Below are positions 8,522 to 17,430 of a stretch of 64,000 nucleotides of DNA, piece after piece. Positions within the stretch are counted from its first letter, which is position 1. Each line of letters begins with the position of its first letter. A program made the translations under genes and the position numbers. The notes below the pieces were generated by a model. That model made no database searches, had not been told where the DNA came from, and worked only from the letters and a program-made list of their open reading frames with translations. Location of the stretch: NCBI GenBank assembly GCA_965237635.1, contig CBDEFX010000001.1:1178001-1242000 (forward strand), given 5' to 3'. Source of the stretch: CBDEFX01 sp965237635. Lineage in GTDB: Bacteria; Chloroflexota; Dehalococcoidia; Lucifugimonadales; CAUZJF01.

Positions 8522-10486
8522 TTGGACAATGAACCTCTCAAATTGAAGTTTAGTGGCGCCCTAGTTGAGCAACTGGGCGCGCAGTTGTATCCAAACGCCA
8601 CAGCTACAGTGGCGGAGCTTATCTCTAATGCATGGGATGCAGACGCCCACAACGTCTGGGTCACTATTCCGTTTGGCCAGTCATGGACTGAAGGTGACGA
8701 GATTGTAGTGCTCGACGACGGCCACGGAATGACCAGAGCGCAAGCTCAATCACGGTTTTTGATAGTTGGCCGGAAGCGACGACTTCAAGACGGCGGCAAG
8801 AGTCCCGGCGGGCGGGACGTTCACGGGCGAAAGGGGATAGGAAAGCTCGCCGCGTTCGGTACGGCCGAGGTGCTTGACTGCGTTACGGTCAGGGGCAGTC
8901 AAGCAGTGTCATTTCGACTGGACTACGACAAAATCCGAAAATCACCGCCTGGTGCCGACTGTGAGGTCGATGACTCTCCAGAACAGGGTCCGCTCTACGC
9001 GCCGGACAATTCGGAACTCACGAGTGGGACGAAGATACGACTGTCAAAGCTACGCCTGAAGCGGGCCATTCCTGAACACCAGTTCATGAAATCCATGTCT
9101 CGCCGTTTTGCGATAGATCAGGCTTTCATGAGAGTGTTCATCAATGGGCAGCAACTGCAACGGTTCGACATGGACTTGGAATATCGGTTCCCGAAGGACG
9201 GGACGCCAACTGGGTATACCGTACAAGTCGGAGATGATGGATGGGGAACTGAACTCCTACCCAATGGAAAGGAAATCCGCTGGTGGATTGGCTTCACTCC
9301 GCTGCCCTTAGAGGCGGAATATCTCCGGGGCATTTCTATTCTGGGTCGAAAGAAGCTACTCCAAAGGCCCTTCATGTTTGAGCGGGCTCAGGGAGTGAGG
9401 GGTCAACTCGGACAGGAGTACGTGGTTGGCGAGGTGATAGCCGAATGGCTGGACACCGGCGTCGACATCGAGGACGACTTGATACTTACCAACCGCGACC
9501 AACTTCAACTTGAGGATGAAAGAGTGCAGGAGCTACTTGTTTGGGGCCGACGCAGGCTGAACTGGTCCCTGGGTCAAAGGGCTGACCGCCGTCGCGAAGA
9601 GGGTCGGAAGTCCATTCAAGCCCCGGACATCTTGGAATTGCTGAAGGATTTCACTGAGACGGAGCAACGGCACCTCGCGGACATTGCGAGAAAGGCATCC
9701 CTCATTGGAGATCCAGACCCCGGCGAAGTTCACGACTTCATGATAGAGGTTGTCAACGGGTTCAAGGACAAGGCTGTTCGGGAACTCATGGAGCGTGTCC
9801 AACATGAGGACGAGGGTTTCCAGACCAACTTCTGGAGCCTTGTGCGAGAGTTTTCATTGATTGACGCCAGAAGAAATTACAGCATTATCCAAGCCAGACT
9901 TGAGACGATAGAACGACTGGATGCGGCAATCAAGGCCGGGGCCACCGAGGTTCCTGAGATTCATAACGTCGTCAAGGAGTTCCCGTGGCTCCTTGATCCT
10001 CGATGGAGTCTCCTGGGGGATGAAATTGACCTCAGTACTCTACGGGAACCTTACGAACCGACCATAGATCCTGAAACGGGCCAGAGATTGGACTTCCTGT
10101 TCATTCTGCGTCCGAGGGCTCCGGCTCCTTTCGACGAACTGCTAATCGTCGAAATCAAGCGTGGCGTGAAGTCGAACGGACGGACGCACCGGGTGAGCGA
10201 AGAGGAAGTCAACAGATTCCACTCCTACGTGCTGGGAGTCCACTCGGACTACGATCGCAACACCAAGCCTCCGTCGGTCAACGGCCTTATGATAGCCAGT
10301 GGATACACCGAGCGGGCTGACAGAACTAGGAGGAGCCTGGAGCAGGTACGAGAAGTTCGGCTTGAGTTTCAAACGTGGGACACCGTTATCGATTACACCC
10401 GCCGACTTCACACGGGCTGGCTGGAAGTAACACGGAGCACCGGCAGCTTCTCTGGTGACGACGATGATTCCCCATTGAGCGAGTGA
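8522..10486 (+). CDS. GHKL (MORC/MutL-like) ATPase with C-terminal PD-(D/E)xK-like domain
   Basis: A 654-residue protein, TTG start with AAGGAG seven bases upstream. The GHKL ATPase motifs are complete: N box ELISNAWDADA (about residue 36), G1 DDGHGM (about 65) and G2 GRKGIGKLAAF (about 101). A helical middle follows. Near the C-terminus RLDFLFIL (about 523) and LLIVEIKRG (about 541) give a D...ExK arrangement fitting a restriction-endonuclease-like fold. GHKL ATPases of this sort are known beside 5-methylcytosine methylases and Vsr-type nucleases in restriction-modification operons. The next gene is exactly such a fusion and overlaps by 4 bp, so the pair probably forms one restriction system with ATP-driven clamp and cleavage functions. 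Confidence 0.8.
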   Translation: MDNEPLKLKFSGALVEQLGAQLYPNATATVAELISNAWDADAHNVWVTIPFGQSWTEGDEIVVLDDGHGMTRAQAQSRFLIVGRKRRLQDGGKSPGGRDVHGRKGIGKLAAFGTAEVLDCVTVRGSQAVSFRLDYDKIRKSPPGADCEVDDSPEQGPLYAPDNSELTSGTKIRLSKLRLKRAIPEHQFMKSMSRRFAIDQAFMRVFINGQQLQRFDMDLEYRFPKDGTPTGYTVQVGDDGWGTELLPNGKEIRWWIGFTPLPLEAEYLRGISILGRKKLLQRPFMFERAQGVRGQLGQEYVVGEVIAEWLDTGVDIEDDLILTNRDQLQLEDERVQELLVWGRRRLNWSLGQRADRRREEGRKSIQAPDILELLKDFTETEQRHLADIARKASLIGDPDPGEVHDFMIEVVNGFKDKAVRELMERVQHEDEGFQTNFWSLVREFSLIDARRNYSIIQARLETIERLDAAIKAGATEVPEIHNVVKEFPWLLDPRWSLLGDEIDLSTLREPYEPTIDPETGQRLDFLFILRPRAPAPFDELLIVEIKRGVKSNGRTHRVSEEEVNRFHSYVLGVHSDYDRNTKPPSVNGLMIASGYTERADRTRRSLEQVREVRLEFQTWDTVIDYTRRLHTGWLEVTRSTGSFSGDDDDSPLSE

Positions 10487-12234
10487 GTATCCGCGTGATG
10501 GACGTCATGACTCCACGACAGCGCCACAAGGCCATGGCCCACAATCGGGGCAGAACAGGGCCTGAGCTAGCCTTGGCTTCGGCATTGTGGCGTCAAGGAG
10601 TACGGTACTTCACCCATGAAGGCTACAAGTCCGTCAGCGGGACAAGGCTTCCAGGTAACCCTGACTTGGTGTTTCCTCGTAAGCGAATGGTTATCTTTGT
10701 TGACGGATGCTTCTGGCACGGGTGCCCGCAGTGTCGCAAGCACGAGGGATTGAACGGCGAATCCTGGGTGAACAAGATCGCGGGCAACAGGGTGCGGGAC
10801 CGGCGCGTCACGGCCAAATTCGAAGGCGCTGGCTGGACAGTGCTTCGCATCCCAGAGCACGACATCGACACGAAGTCAGCGCTCTCGGAAACTGCCAACC
10901 GGTTGGTCTCTCTAATTCAGTCAGCACCTCTTGGGAGCGCGGCCCGCGATTTCCTGCTGGGCGATAGGCAAGAAACTGAACCGCCCCTGACCGCCATTTC
11001 ACTCTTCTCGGGGGCCGGCTTGAGCGACCTAGGCTACGAGATGGCCGGATTCCGGCTGGTAGTACAGGTCGAGGCCGACCAGAAGCGCGCCGCCATTGGT
11101 GCCGCCAACTTCCCCAATTCCACTTGGCTTACACGTGACGTCTGCGGCAGCGCGGATGAAATTGCAGCTGCTTACCATGGGGCCATGTCCCGGCAACTAG
11201 ACTTGCTGGTTGCCACACCACCTTGCCAGGGCATGAGTAGCTCTAACCCCAGCAGGGGAAAGCGGCAGAGTCCTAGGGCTCAAGAGCTAGAAGCAAAGAA
11301 CCGACTGATGCTGGAAGTGATTCCCATTGCCCAGAGGCTGAAGCCTAGAGTAATAGTCGCAGAGAATGTTCGCCCCGTGTTGACTCTCAACGTTGAGTAC
11401 GCGGGTGCCAATTGCACGGTGATCGATCATATCCGCCACCACCTTTCGGACTATGAAGTGTTCCCGGAGGTGGTGAACGTCGCCGACTATGGCATTCCCC
11501 AAGTTAGAAAACGTGCGCTGGTCGTCGCCATACGCAAAGGCGAACCATGTCTGGCGGACATGTCGTCGCAAAAGAGGACTCCTCTGCCGAGCCCAACCCA
11601 CTCCGAGCGACCAACCAACGGCACGCTGCCATGGGTGAGCATTCGGCAATGGCTGCAATTGATGGAGTACGATCACTTGGACGCCAAGTCCGAAGACATG
11701 GCGCGCGGGGAGCACTGGCTCCACTTCGTGCCATCATACGGGACCGATCGGTATATGCAGGTCAGCCAGATACCTCCGAACTCCGGGCGCAGCGCCTTCG
11801 AGAACGATGAGTGCCCGTCGTGCGGTAGGCAGCAGGTCGCGGCGGAATTGATACTTTGCCCTTCATGCGACGCGGTTATGCGCAATCGGCCCTACATTGA
11901 GCGGAACGGGCAACCTGCTTTGATCAAGGGGTTCGACTCCAGTTACCGACGCATGAGGCCCGAAAGGCCCGCGTACACGGTCACCACCAACTCGAGCCAC
12001 ATAGGGAGCGACTTCAAGATTCACCCGTGGGAGAACAGAGTGCTGAGCATCCTGGAATGTGCCGACCTGCAGACCCTCCCCAGATTCTATGACTGGACAC
12101 AGGCGAAGGAAAATCGAACGCTCTACCTCATCCGTAACCTCATCGGCGAGGCGTTCCCAACCTACTTCACGTACCTGCACGGCCAGGTCCTAGCAGAGCT
12201 CTTATCCGATTCTGTGCCACCGTCACATGAATGA
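10483..12234 (+). CDS. Vsr endonuclease-DNA cytosine methyltransferase fusion
   Basis: A 583-residue fusion. Residues 1 to about 140 are a Vsr-type mismatch nuclease: NRGRTGPELAL, the D of NPDLVF, VDGCFWHGCPQC and the WVNKIAGNRVRD segment. From about residue 168 it is a C5-cytosine methyltransferase: motif I SLFSGAGLSDLGYE, catalytic motif IV TPPCQGMSSSNP (about 245), ENV motif (about 291), motif VIII QVRKRALVVA, and motif X-like RNLIGEAFP near the end. A CPSC...CPSC zinc ribbon (about residues 443-465) is inserted in the target-recognition region. The usual separate dcm and vsr genes are joined here. Start is GTG at 10483, with GTG/ATG alternatives four and five codons on. Confidence 0.9.
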   Translation: MSIRVMDVMTPRQRHKAMAHNRGRTGPELALASALWRQGVRYFTHEGYKSVSGTRLPGNPDLVFPRKRMVIFVDGCFWHGCPQCRKHEGLNGESWVNKIAGNRVRDRRVTAKFEGAGWTVLRIPEHDIDTKSALSETANRLVSLIQSAPLGSAARDFLLGDRQETEPPLTAISLFSGAGLSDLGYEMAGFRLVVQVEADQKRAAIGAANFPNSTWLTRDVCGSADEIAAAYHGAMSRQLDLLVATPPCQGMSSSNPSRGKRQSPRAQELEAKNRLMLEVIPIAQRLKPRVIVAENVRPVLTLNVEYAGANCTVIDHIRHHLSDYEVFPEVVNVADYGIPQVRKRALVVAIRKGEPCLADMSSQKRTPLPSPTHSERPTNGTLPWVSIRQWLQLMEYDHLDAKSEDMARGEHWLHFVPSYGTDRYMQVSQIPPNSGRSAFENDECPSCGRQQVAAELILCPSCDAVMRNRPYIERNGQPALIKGFDSSYRRMRPERPAYTVTTNSSHIGSDFKIHPWENRVLSILECADLQTLPRFYDWTQAKENRTLYLIRNLIGEAFPTYFTYLHGQVLAELLSDSVPPSHE

Positions 12235-12358
12235 GGCGGTCCTGACGGAGGTGGAGATAGTGGAATACGAGTGTGAGAAAACGGTACAAGCACTAAGTTG
12301 GTTCAGAAATGTGGGACTCCCGGCTGACGAGAAAGAAGGAGCCCCATTGCCAAACTAA
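12227..12358 (+). CDS. possible 43-aa micro-ORF in the defence operon
   Basis: ATG at 12227 overlaps the end of the Vsr-Dcm gene by 8 bp in another frame and runs 43 codons to TAA at 12356. It starts MNEAVLTEVEIVEYECEK, is acidic and could form a helix. It fills most of the only sizeable gap in the 8.5-15.2 kb run. No family is recognised and there is no clear ribosome binding site, so it could be chance. Conservation in related operons would decide. Confidence 0.3.
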   Translation: MNEAVLTEVEIVEYECEKTVQALSWFRNVGLPADEKEGAPLPN

Positions 12359-12404
12359 CCCACAGACATTGCGGTCCACGGCGAAGGCGGAAAGGGAGCA
12401 GAAG

Positions 12405-12605
12405 ATGCCAGAGGAACAATCAAATCATTCATTCAGTCAGAAAGTCACACAGCAGTTGACCCCAGACACCAGAGAGCTGTGGACACCGATGGCCGACTAC
12501 TTCGATAGAGAAGGACCCGAAGCGGTCAAAACCTACCTGGATGCCGAGAGGGACCGACTTGAAGGCAACGTAAGAAGCCTGCTCGAACGGTTCAAGGAGG
12601 GCTGA
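12405..12605 (+). CDS. small protein upstream of the RAD50-like ATPase
   Basis: A 66-residue acidic, helical protein (ATG 12405, preceded by GGGAGCAGAAG). Its stop shares one base with the ATG of the RAD50-like gene (TGATG), so the two are tightly coupled and probably made in a fixed ratio. The frame is open upstream to 12309 but the ribosome-binding-like sequence favours 12405. No known domain is visible. By position it could be a small subunit or regulator of the ATPase. Confidence 0.6.
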   Translation: MPEEQSNHSFSQKVTQQLTPDTRELWTPMADYFDREGPEAVKTYLDAERDRLEGNVRSLLERFKEG

Positions 12606-14695
12606 TGCCGATGGCACGCGGATTCAGTGTTCAAGGCGTTGAAATCGAGGGTTTCAAAGGATTTGCCTCACCCCAAGCAATTGACTTCAAGGGTCGCCAT
12701 GTGTTCCTGCTCGGTCAAAATGGCAACGGAAAATCCAGTATTGTGGAAGCTATCCGTTGGGGACTCTTTGGCTCGGCATATCGACCCAACGAGGTCGTAA
12801 AGAATCAGCACTATTCTGGAGATTGTCGCGTCACAGTCAAGTTAGCACGCGACGGACAGCTCTGGACACTTCGGCGTATATTGAATCTGGGCACCGGCAG
12901 TAGTAGTGAACCGGTCCTCACTGATCAACACGGAAACAGACGACCCATAAGAGAGATAATGCCTCAGCTCGACTCTGTGGATGCCGGCGAGGGTACGCAT
13001 GTCATATTCGCGGCCCAGTCGGCACCACTCCGTCGACAACCGGAGGATCTTGGTCCATTTGAAAAGAGCATCTTCAACTATCTCGGCCTTACGCATCCAC
13101 GAGCACTACTAAGTAACATCGACGATTTCCTGGAGGACCAAACAGAGGCTGAGCACGATTTGGCTGAAGAGCTCACGGAAGCCCGCAAGAGCCTCGACGG
13201 CCAGATAGAGGAAGAGCAGACCCGTAGAAGCCATATCCTGAATGCTCCGCCTTGGGGCGACGGACCTCCACCATCAATTGCCGCCTCAGAACAAAGGGTG
13301 CGCCGTTTCATTGAAGAAGTTACCGGCAACTCTCCGAACGATGAACTGGAGGGGTTGTCATTGGAGGCTCTGGTTGAAAGTGCAGAGCAATCGCTCAATG
13401 AAAGGCGTACTCAAGGCCAAGGTAGTCTGGAGCAAGAGGCGGAGGAGTTAGCCAAGTACCGCGGTTCCCTAGAAGAGTTGCGTGACGTTCAGGCTCAAGT
13501 CAGGATAGAAGAGTCTATAGTTCAAGGCACGCAGTCGAAATTGGAAGCCGTATACGATGGACTGACGCCCGATCAGCTGAAAGGCAAGCTCTCAGACGCA
13601 AAATATGAGGCGACAACGGACTCGATAAAGGGCCGGATTGCACGGGATGCAATCGACTTGCTTCGTCGAGACAATGCTGAAGAAATCCTGTGTCCAATCT
13701 GTAGTTCGCATCACGACCGGCAGATTCTGGAGTCTGCTCTGCAGGGCACCGTGGATCACTCCAATGAAGCCATGAGTTCAGTAGTTGCCTCACTTGAATC
13801 TCGGGTCCAGGAGTCTGAGTCACTAGAAAAGCTACTGAAGGAACAAGAAGCCCGGGTGCATTCGCTGAATGATGATGTGACCGCTGCCATGAATCTTCTC
13901 CACGATGAAGACAAGAGTAAACTGGCCGCAACAAACGATATTGGAACGCTAATTGAGGACTATTCTGGCAAAGAATCGGAGATCGAAGCTCGAATAGGAG
14001 ACCAAGAGAAATGGTTCGAGTCGAAAGGGGCTCAACTCAACAGACTCAAGGAGGAGAACCGGTTCCACCGAATCCAGCGACGCCTGAACAGCCTACAGGC
14101 ACACAAAAGGGAACTTGAGAGTGTTATCGAAGCCTACAACCACTTGGTCGCATTTGGAGAGTCGGTTCGCGCAATTAAGGGAGTGGTGGAATCTCGGTTA
14201 AGTGAACAACTTGCACAAGACATCCCTCGTGTCTCAGAGCTACTTTCCAAGGCTTTCGGCGCACTGACCCAGCATCCTTGGTATGACCGACTGGTAATTG
14301 CGAAGTCTACTCTTCCTCGGCTTCAACTGCGAGTTGCAAGTAGTCAGGACTCGAATGGTAGAGAAGACCCGACAGGCGTGCTGAACGGGCAGGCCGAGAG
14401 TGCACTGCACCTCGTGCCGTATTTCGCGTTCAGCCAAGCGGACGATACTCCTACCGAGGTCTACCTCGTTATGCTGGACGACCCCACCCGAGCCTTGGAT
14501 ACAGAACACATAAAGATACTGGTGGAGCGTCTAAGAGAACTTGGGCGTAACGTGCAACTGATCGTTGCCTCCCAGGAGACGGAGCGCCTTCTGAAGATGA
14601 TACCTGACATATTCGATGAGGATAGTTACGCTATTGTTGAACCTACTGGCTGGTCGCCCGATAGCGGGCCAAGCCTGAATGTAAGGTATGAATGA
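12605..14695 (+). CDS. RAD50/SbcC-like SMC-family ATPase
   Basis: A 696-residue ATPase. Walker A GQNGNGKSS is at about residue 37, followed by AIRWGLFG as in SbcC/RAD50. Long coiled coils flank a CPICSSHH zinc-hook-like motif at about residue 362. The C-terminal head has Walker B VYLVMLDDPTRALD (about 616) and a switch region LIVASQETERLL. It is shorter than housekeeping SbcC, like the ATPases of Lamassu-type and other defence systems. The downstream nuclease gene overlaps by 8 bp and the 66-codon gene by 1 bp, so a three-component ATPase-nuclease complex sensing DNA ends or structures is likely. Assignment to a named system is open. Confidence 0.85.
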   Translation: MPMARGFSVQGVEIEGFKGFASPQAIDFKGRHVFLLGQNGNGKSSIVEAIRWGLFGSAYRPNEVVKNQHYSGDCRVTVKLARDGQLWTLRRILNLGTGSSSEPVLTDQHGNRRPIREIMPQLDSVDAGEGTHVIFAAQSAPLRRQPEDLGPFEKSIFNYLGLTHPRALLSNIDDFLEDQTEAEHDLAEELTEARKSLDGQIEEEQTRRSHILNAPPWGDGPPPSIAASEQRVRRFIEEVTGNSPNDELEGLSLEALVESAEQSLNERRTQGQGSLEQEAEELAKYRGSLEELRDVQAQVRIEESIVQGTQSKLEAVYDGLTPDQLKGKLSDAKYEATTDSIKGRIARDAIDLLRRDNAEEILCPICSSHHDRQILESALQGTVDHSNEAMSSVVASLESRVQESESLEKLLKEQEARVHSLNDDVTAAMNLLHDEDKSKLAATNDIGTLIEDYSGKESEIEARIGDQEKWFESKGAQLNRLKEENRFHRIQRRLNSLQAHKRELESVIEAYNHLVAFGESVRAIKGVVESRLSEQLAQDIPRVSELLSKAFGALTQHPWYDRLVIAKSTLPRLQLRVASSQDSNGREDPTGVLNGQAESALHLVPYFAFSQADDTPTEVYLVMLDDPTRALDTEHIKILVERLRELGRNVQLIVASQETERLLKMIPDIFDEDSYAIVEPTGWSPDSGPSLNVRYE

Positions 14696-15209
14696 TTTAG
14701 CGGCCCTCCAAGCGGTGAATTGCATTGACGATCTGCACCTGAGTGCCTCCCCCGCCGAATTCGGTTACAAGGTGCAAGCGCTAGCTGCCCATGTACTTTT
14801 GCGGCTCAGCTTCGAAGTAGAAGAAATTAATCGGTCAGGGCATCCAGATATTGTCGCAAGCAGAGGCATGGACAAGCTTCACTTTGAGGTTGAAGCTGAG
14901 GTTTCTGGCCCCCGCCCAAGACAGTTGACGGATGAGGATTTTAGCGCACTGACGGAGTTGCCCGGCGGCGTTGGGTATTTTGCTTTGGCCATCAGCTTCC
15001 CCACACCGCGATGGGTAGTGGTTCCTGCCGAGCGCCTCAAACATAGAAAACCAAGTTCTAATGTATTGCTGGAAGCTCTCAGCGATACAGATTTCTCCAA
15101 CGCCTGGACATATGCGTACATAGACTTGCTCAAACAGGAGTGCCGTCGCATTAGACGAGCTTCCTTCAGGGAGCTATGTGAAAAAGCATTGTCAGGAAGT
15201 GGTTTTTGA
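14688..15209 (+). CDS. small PD-(D/E)xK-like nuclease, partner of the RAD50-like ATPase
   Basis: A 173-residue protein of restriction-endonuclease-like pattern: an early helix with FGYKVQALAAHVLLRL, then GHPDIVAS (about residues 46-53) and FEVEAEV (about 61-67), giving a D...ExE arrangement in place of the common ExK. It overlaps the ATPase gene by 8 bp. It is probably the DNA-cleaving effector of the ATPase complex; catalysis by this motif variant is inferred, not shown. Confidence 0.6.
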   Translation: MNDLAALQAVNCIDDLHLSASPAEFGYKVQALAAHVLLRLSFEVEEINRSGHPDIVASRGMDKLHFEVEAEVSGPRPRQLTDEDFSALTELPGGVGYFALAISFPTPRWVVVPAERLKHRKPSSNVLLEALSDTDFSNAWTYAYIDLLKQECRRIRRASFRELCEKALSGSGF

Positions 15210-15823
15210 AGCTGTAAAGCTCGTTAGCGGTTAGGGCGAGCTACCGCAAGAAGGCCTTACCGCCCACGGAGGCGACCTGCGGGCTTTGGCCAGCAAGATC
15301 GTGAGTCGAGAGGGGGGCAAGGCCAAGACGGTGGAGCACGATGTTAACCCTGACCGGCCTTGTCTTCGCGAGGGCGCAGCGGCGATAATGAGAGTCAGGA
15401 TGGAGAATGCTTGGGAACTGGACGAGCCTCCAACCGTGAGAGGCCGGAGGCTCGTGAAGGGCTTACGAACGGTCGCCGACCGGTTCCCTATAGCCGGACC
15501 TCCCAGCGGAAAGTTCGCAATTCAGTCTTATCTGGCCCACCTCACGAGACTCGAACCGCTCATTAGGATCGTGATGCCCCTTGCCGAGGACGGTCACGTC
15601 CGACTATGGGCTGGCTTCAAGTCCACTGCCCACGAGTACCTCAGTTTTTGGTGTCTATTATGTACTGCGAATGTTTCGCTGGGAGGTTGCCTTGTGAGTC
15701 GTGGCCTTGCGTAAATCATGCCAGAAGCCAGGATTCGTCGTCCGCGCAAAAATGACTCGCAACCCGCCATATTCGCGCCGGAGCCTTACCGTGATGAGGC
15801 TCTGTCGCGCTTCGCGGTCGAGT
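15210..15823 (+). other. non-coding tail of the defence island with degenerate repeats
   Basis: This 614-bp stretch follows the last defence gene. Open frames exist on both strands (for example 15286-15714) but have no recognisable domain or coding character. It holds the two inverted copies of the dispersed repeat described separately. The stop of the lipoprotein gene on the other strand marks its right edge. I read it as decayed mobile DNA. Confidence 0.5.
15499..15686. repeat. inverted pair of a dispersed short repeat
   Basis: CCTCCCAGCGGAAAGTTCGC at 15499-15518 reappears in inverse orientation with few changes at 15661-15686. The second arm continues leftwards into a segment (15623-15660) resembling 20396-20460. 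Related copies lie near 30984-31021, 32313-32345 and 53634-53664. Confidence 0.55.
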
Positions 15824-16984
15824 CTAACGCCCCAAAAATGACCTGGTGGTTTCCGAGTTTACGTTAACGGTGTATTCCACGCCCGGCTCAAAATGCGAAT
15901 CCAGGGGAACGATGGTTTCTACTACGGGATAGTCGGCGGTGCAGGTAACCAACGGGTCTGCTACCTGATGGTGGGTGATAGCCACGTCTATCCTGTTCGA
16001 CCCTCTTCGCCGGGCTTCGTAGCCGTTGAACTGAGAGCAGCTACTGCCCTTGGGCATACCTGAGACGACGCGCAGCTGGTACTGGGGCGGAGCGCTTTCC
16101 AATATCATCACCTCCACGCTCTCAATGGGCGACTCAGCGATGAAGGTGTCCCGAAGGCTGGTCTCCGGTATGGTGAAGGTCGTGGTCTCCAGACCGTTTA
16201 CTATTACCCGGTAGGTCTGCCCAGGTTCAAGAGACTTTCCAACGGGCTCTACGGTATCGAATTCCACGACCTGCTCGTGGCAGGGAATTGCCCAGGGGGT
16301 CGGTGGTGGCTGCATCAGCGTTACCCGGACGATAATGTCGTGGCCGTCCAGCTCCAATTCCTGGTTACCGGGACGGGCACAGCCTTCTATCGTGGACTGG
16401 TAATAGGCGACCCGCAGCAAGTGTTCCGGCTCGTTCGGTATCAGGCTGGCCCAAACTACTGGGACCGGGACCTCTACCCAGGTCTGCCAGTCCTCCCCGG
16501 CGTTACTGCCTCCAACCAGGTCGGGCGGGGGCCGCACCAGCACCAGGAGCATATTCACCTTGTCGGGATTACCGTGGGTGATTACCTCATATACCGTATC
16601 GTTGGTGAAGGCAAGGCGTCCGTCTGATTCGACGATTTTGGCACTTATCGAATATCTACTCCGGGAGCTAATGTCTTCACGATTGTATTCGACCTTGAAC
16701 TTGATGGGAACTTGTCCTGGGCCGGAGATGGTCTGGCGGGCGATAAGCGGAGCGGGGCCATCGGCATAGGATACGTCCCGTAGCTCTACTACGAGGGTTG
16801 CGTCCGGAGTAAGGGCCAACCGCTCCCGGTAGGTGACGGTGCCGCTTACCGATGAGTTGGGGTTCCGGCCCGACGCCACTTCCAACGTAGTGTTGGATGG
16901 CCCGGGTTCGCTCTGGCAGGCCGCCATCAGGACAGTCCAGATGCCTATAACCGAAAGCAGGGCGGGCTTGACTTTGGTCTTAAT
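15824..16984 (-). CDS. lipoprotein with YscW/YbaY-type domain
   Basis: A predicted secreted lipoprotein. A signal peptide ends in a lipobox (VLMAAC, then QSEPG). It is followed by GTVTYRERLALTPDATLVVE and the rest of a YbaY/YscW-like beta domain (about 100 residues), then two beta-rich repeats of unknown family, each ending in a VNGLETTTF- or VNSETTRSF-like phrase. The frame is open to 17347, but the sequence before the signal peptide looks non-coding. GAGG lies seven bases before an in-frame ATT at 16984, which would start exactly at the signal peptide (IKTKVKPALL); ATG at 17101 is the conventional alternative. It probably acts at the cell envelope. Confidence 0.7.
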   Translation of the reverse strand: MKTKVKPALLSVIGIWTVLMAACQSEPGPSNTTLEVASGRNPNSSVSGTVTYRERLALTPDATLVVELRDVSYADGPAPLIARQTISGPGQVPIKFKVEYNREDISSRSRYSISAKIVESDGRLAFTNDTVYEVITHGNPDKVNMLLVLVRPPPDLVGGSNAGEDWQTWVEVPVPVVWASLIPNEPEHLLRVAYYQSTIEGCARPGNQELELDGHDIIVRVTLMQPPPTPWAIPCHEQVVEFDTVEPVGKSLEPGQTYRVIVNGLETTTFTIPETSLRDTFIAESPIESVEVMILESAPPQYQLRVVSGMPKGSSCSQFNGYEARRRGSNRIDVAITHHQVADPLVTCTADYPVVETIVPLDSHFEPGVEYTVNVNSETTRSFLGR

Positions 16985-17430
16985 CGGGCAACCTCGGTGA
17001 CGAGAACTAGGTTGGGCTATATATATAGACGCAGCCCGGCACAGATTGGTTCCCGGACTCTCGGCGCTTGCCGCGGTTGACGCTGGAAAGCCCCGGATCA
17101 TGACAGTGAACGCCTTTGGGATGATGCAAGTGCGGGGAGCGAATTCAACTATGAATAAGCCCGAATCCACGGATGGACAGGGATGGACGGCGTGAGGACA
17201 GCGGAAGGGGGTGAGGGAGTTACAGGCGCGATGATCCGGGCTCGAATTTGGGTAGACGGGAGGTTGGCGGGCGGTCTGCAGGCGCTTTTGGGGGCACCGA
17301 TGGCGGCCTACAGTGGCTGTGGCGAGCGAGATGGCGGGATAGGACACGGCAAGAGGCGCTCGCGGACTGGGCTGGCGCGAGTTTGCGGGGACGTTGGGTT
17401 GGCTGGCGGGTCAGTGGCGGACGAGCGCCG

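Noticed and set aside
15286..15714. A 142-codon gene after the defence island
   Set aside because: No domain or ribosome binding site, and it is made mostly of the inverted dispersed repeat.
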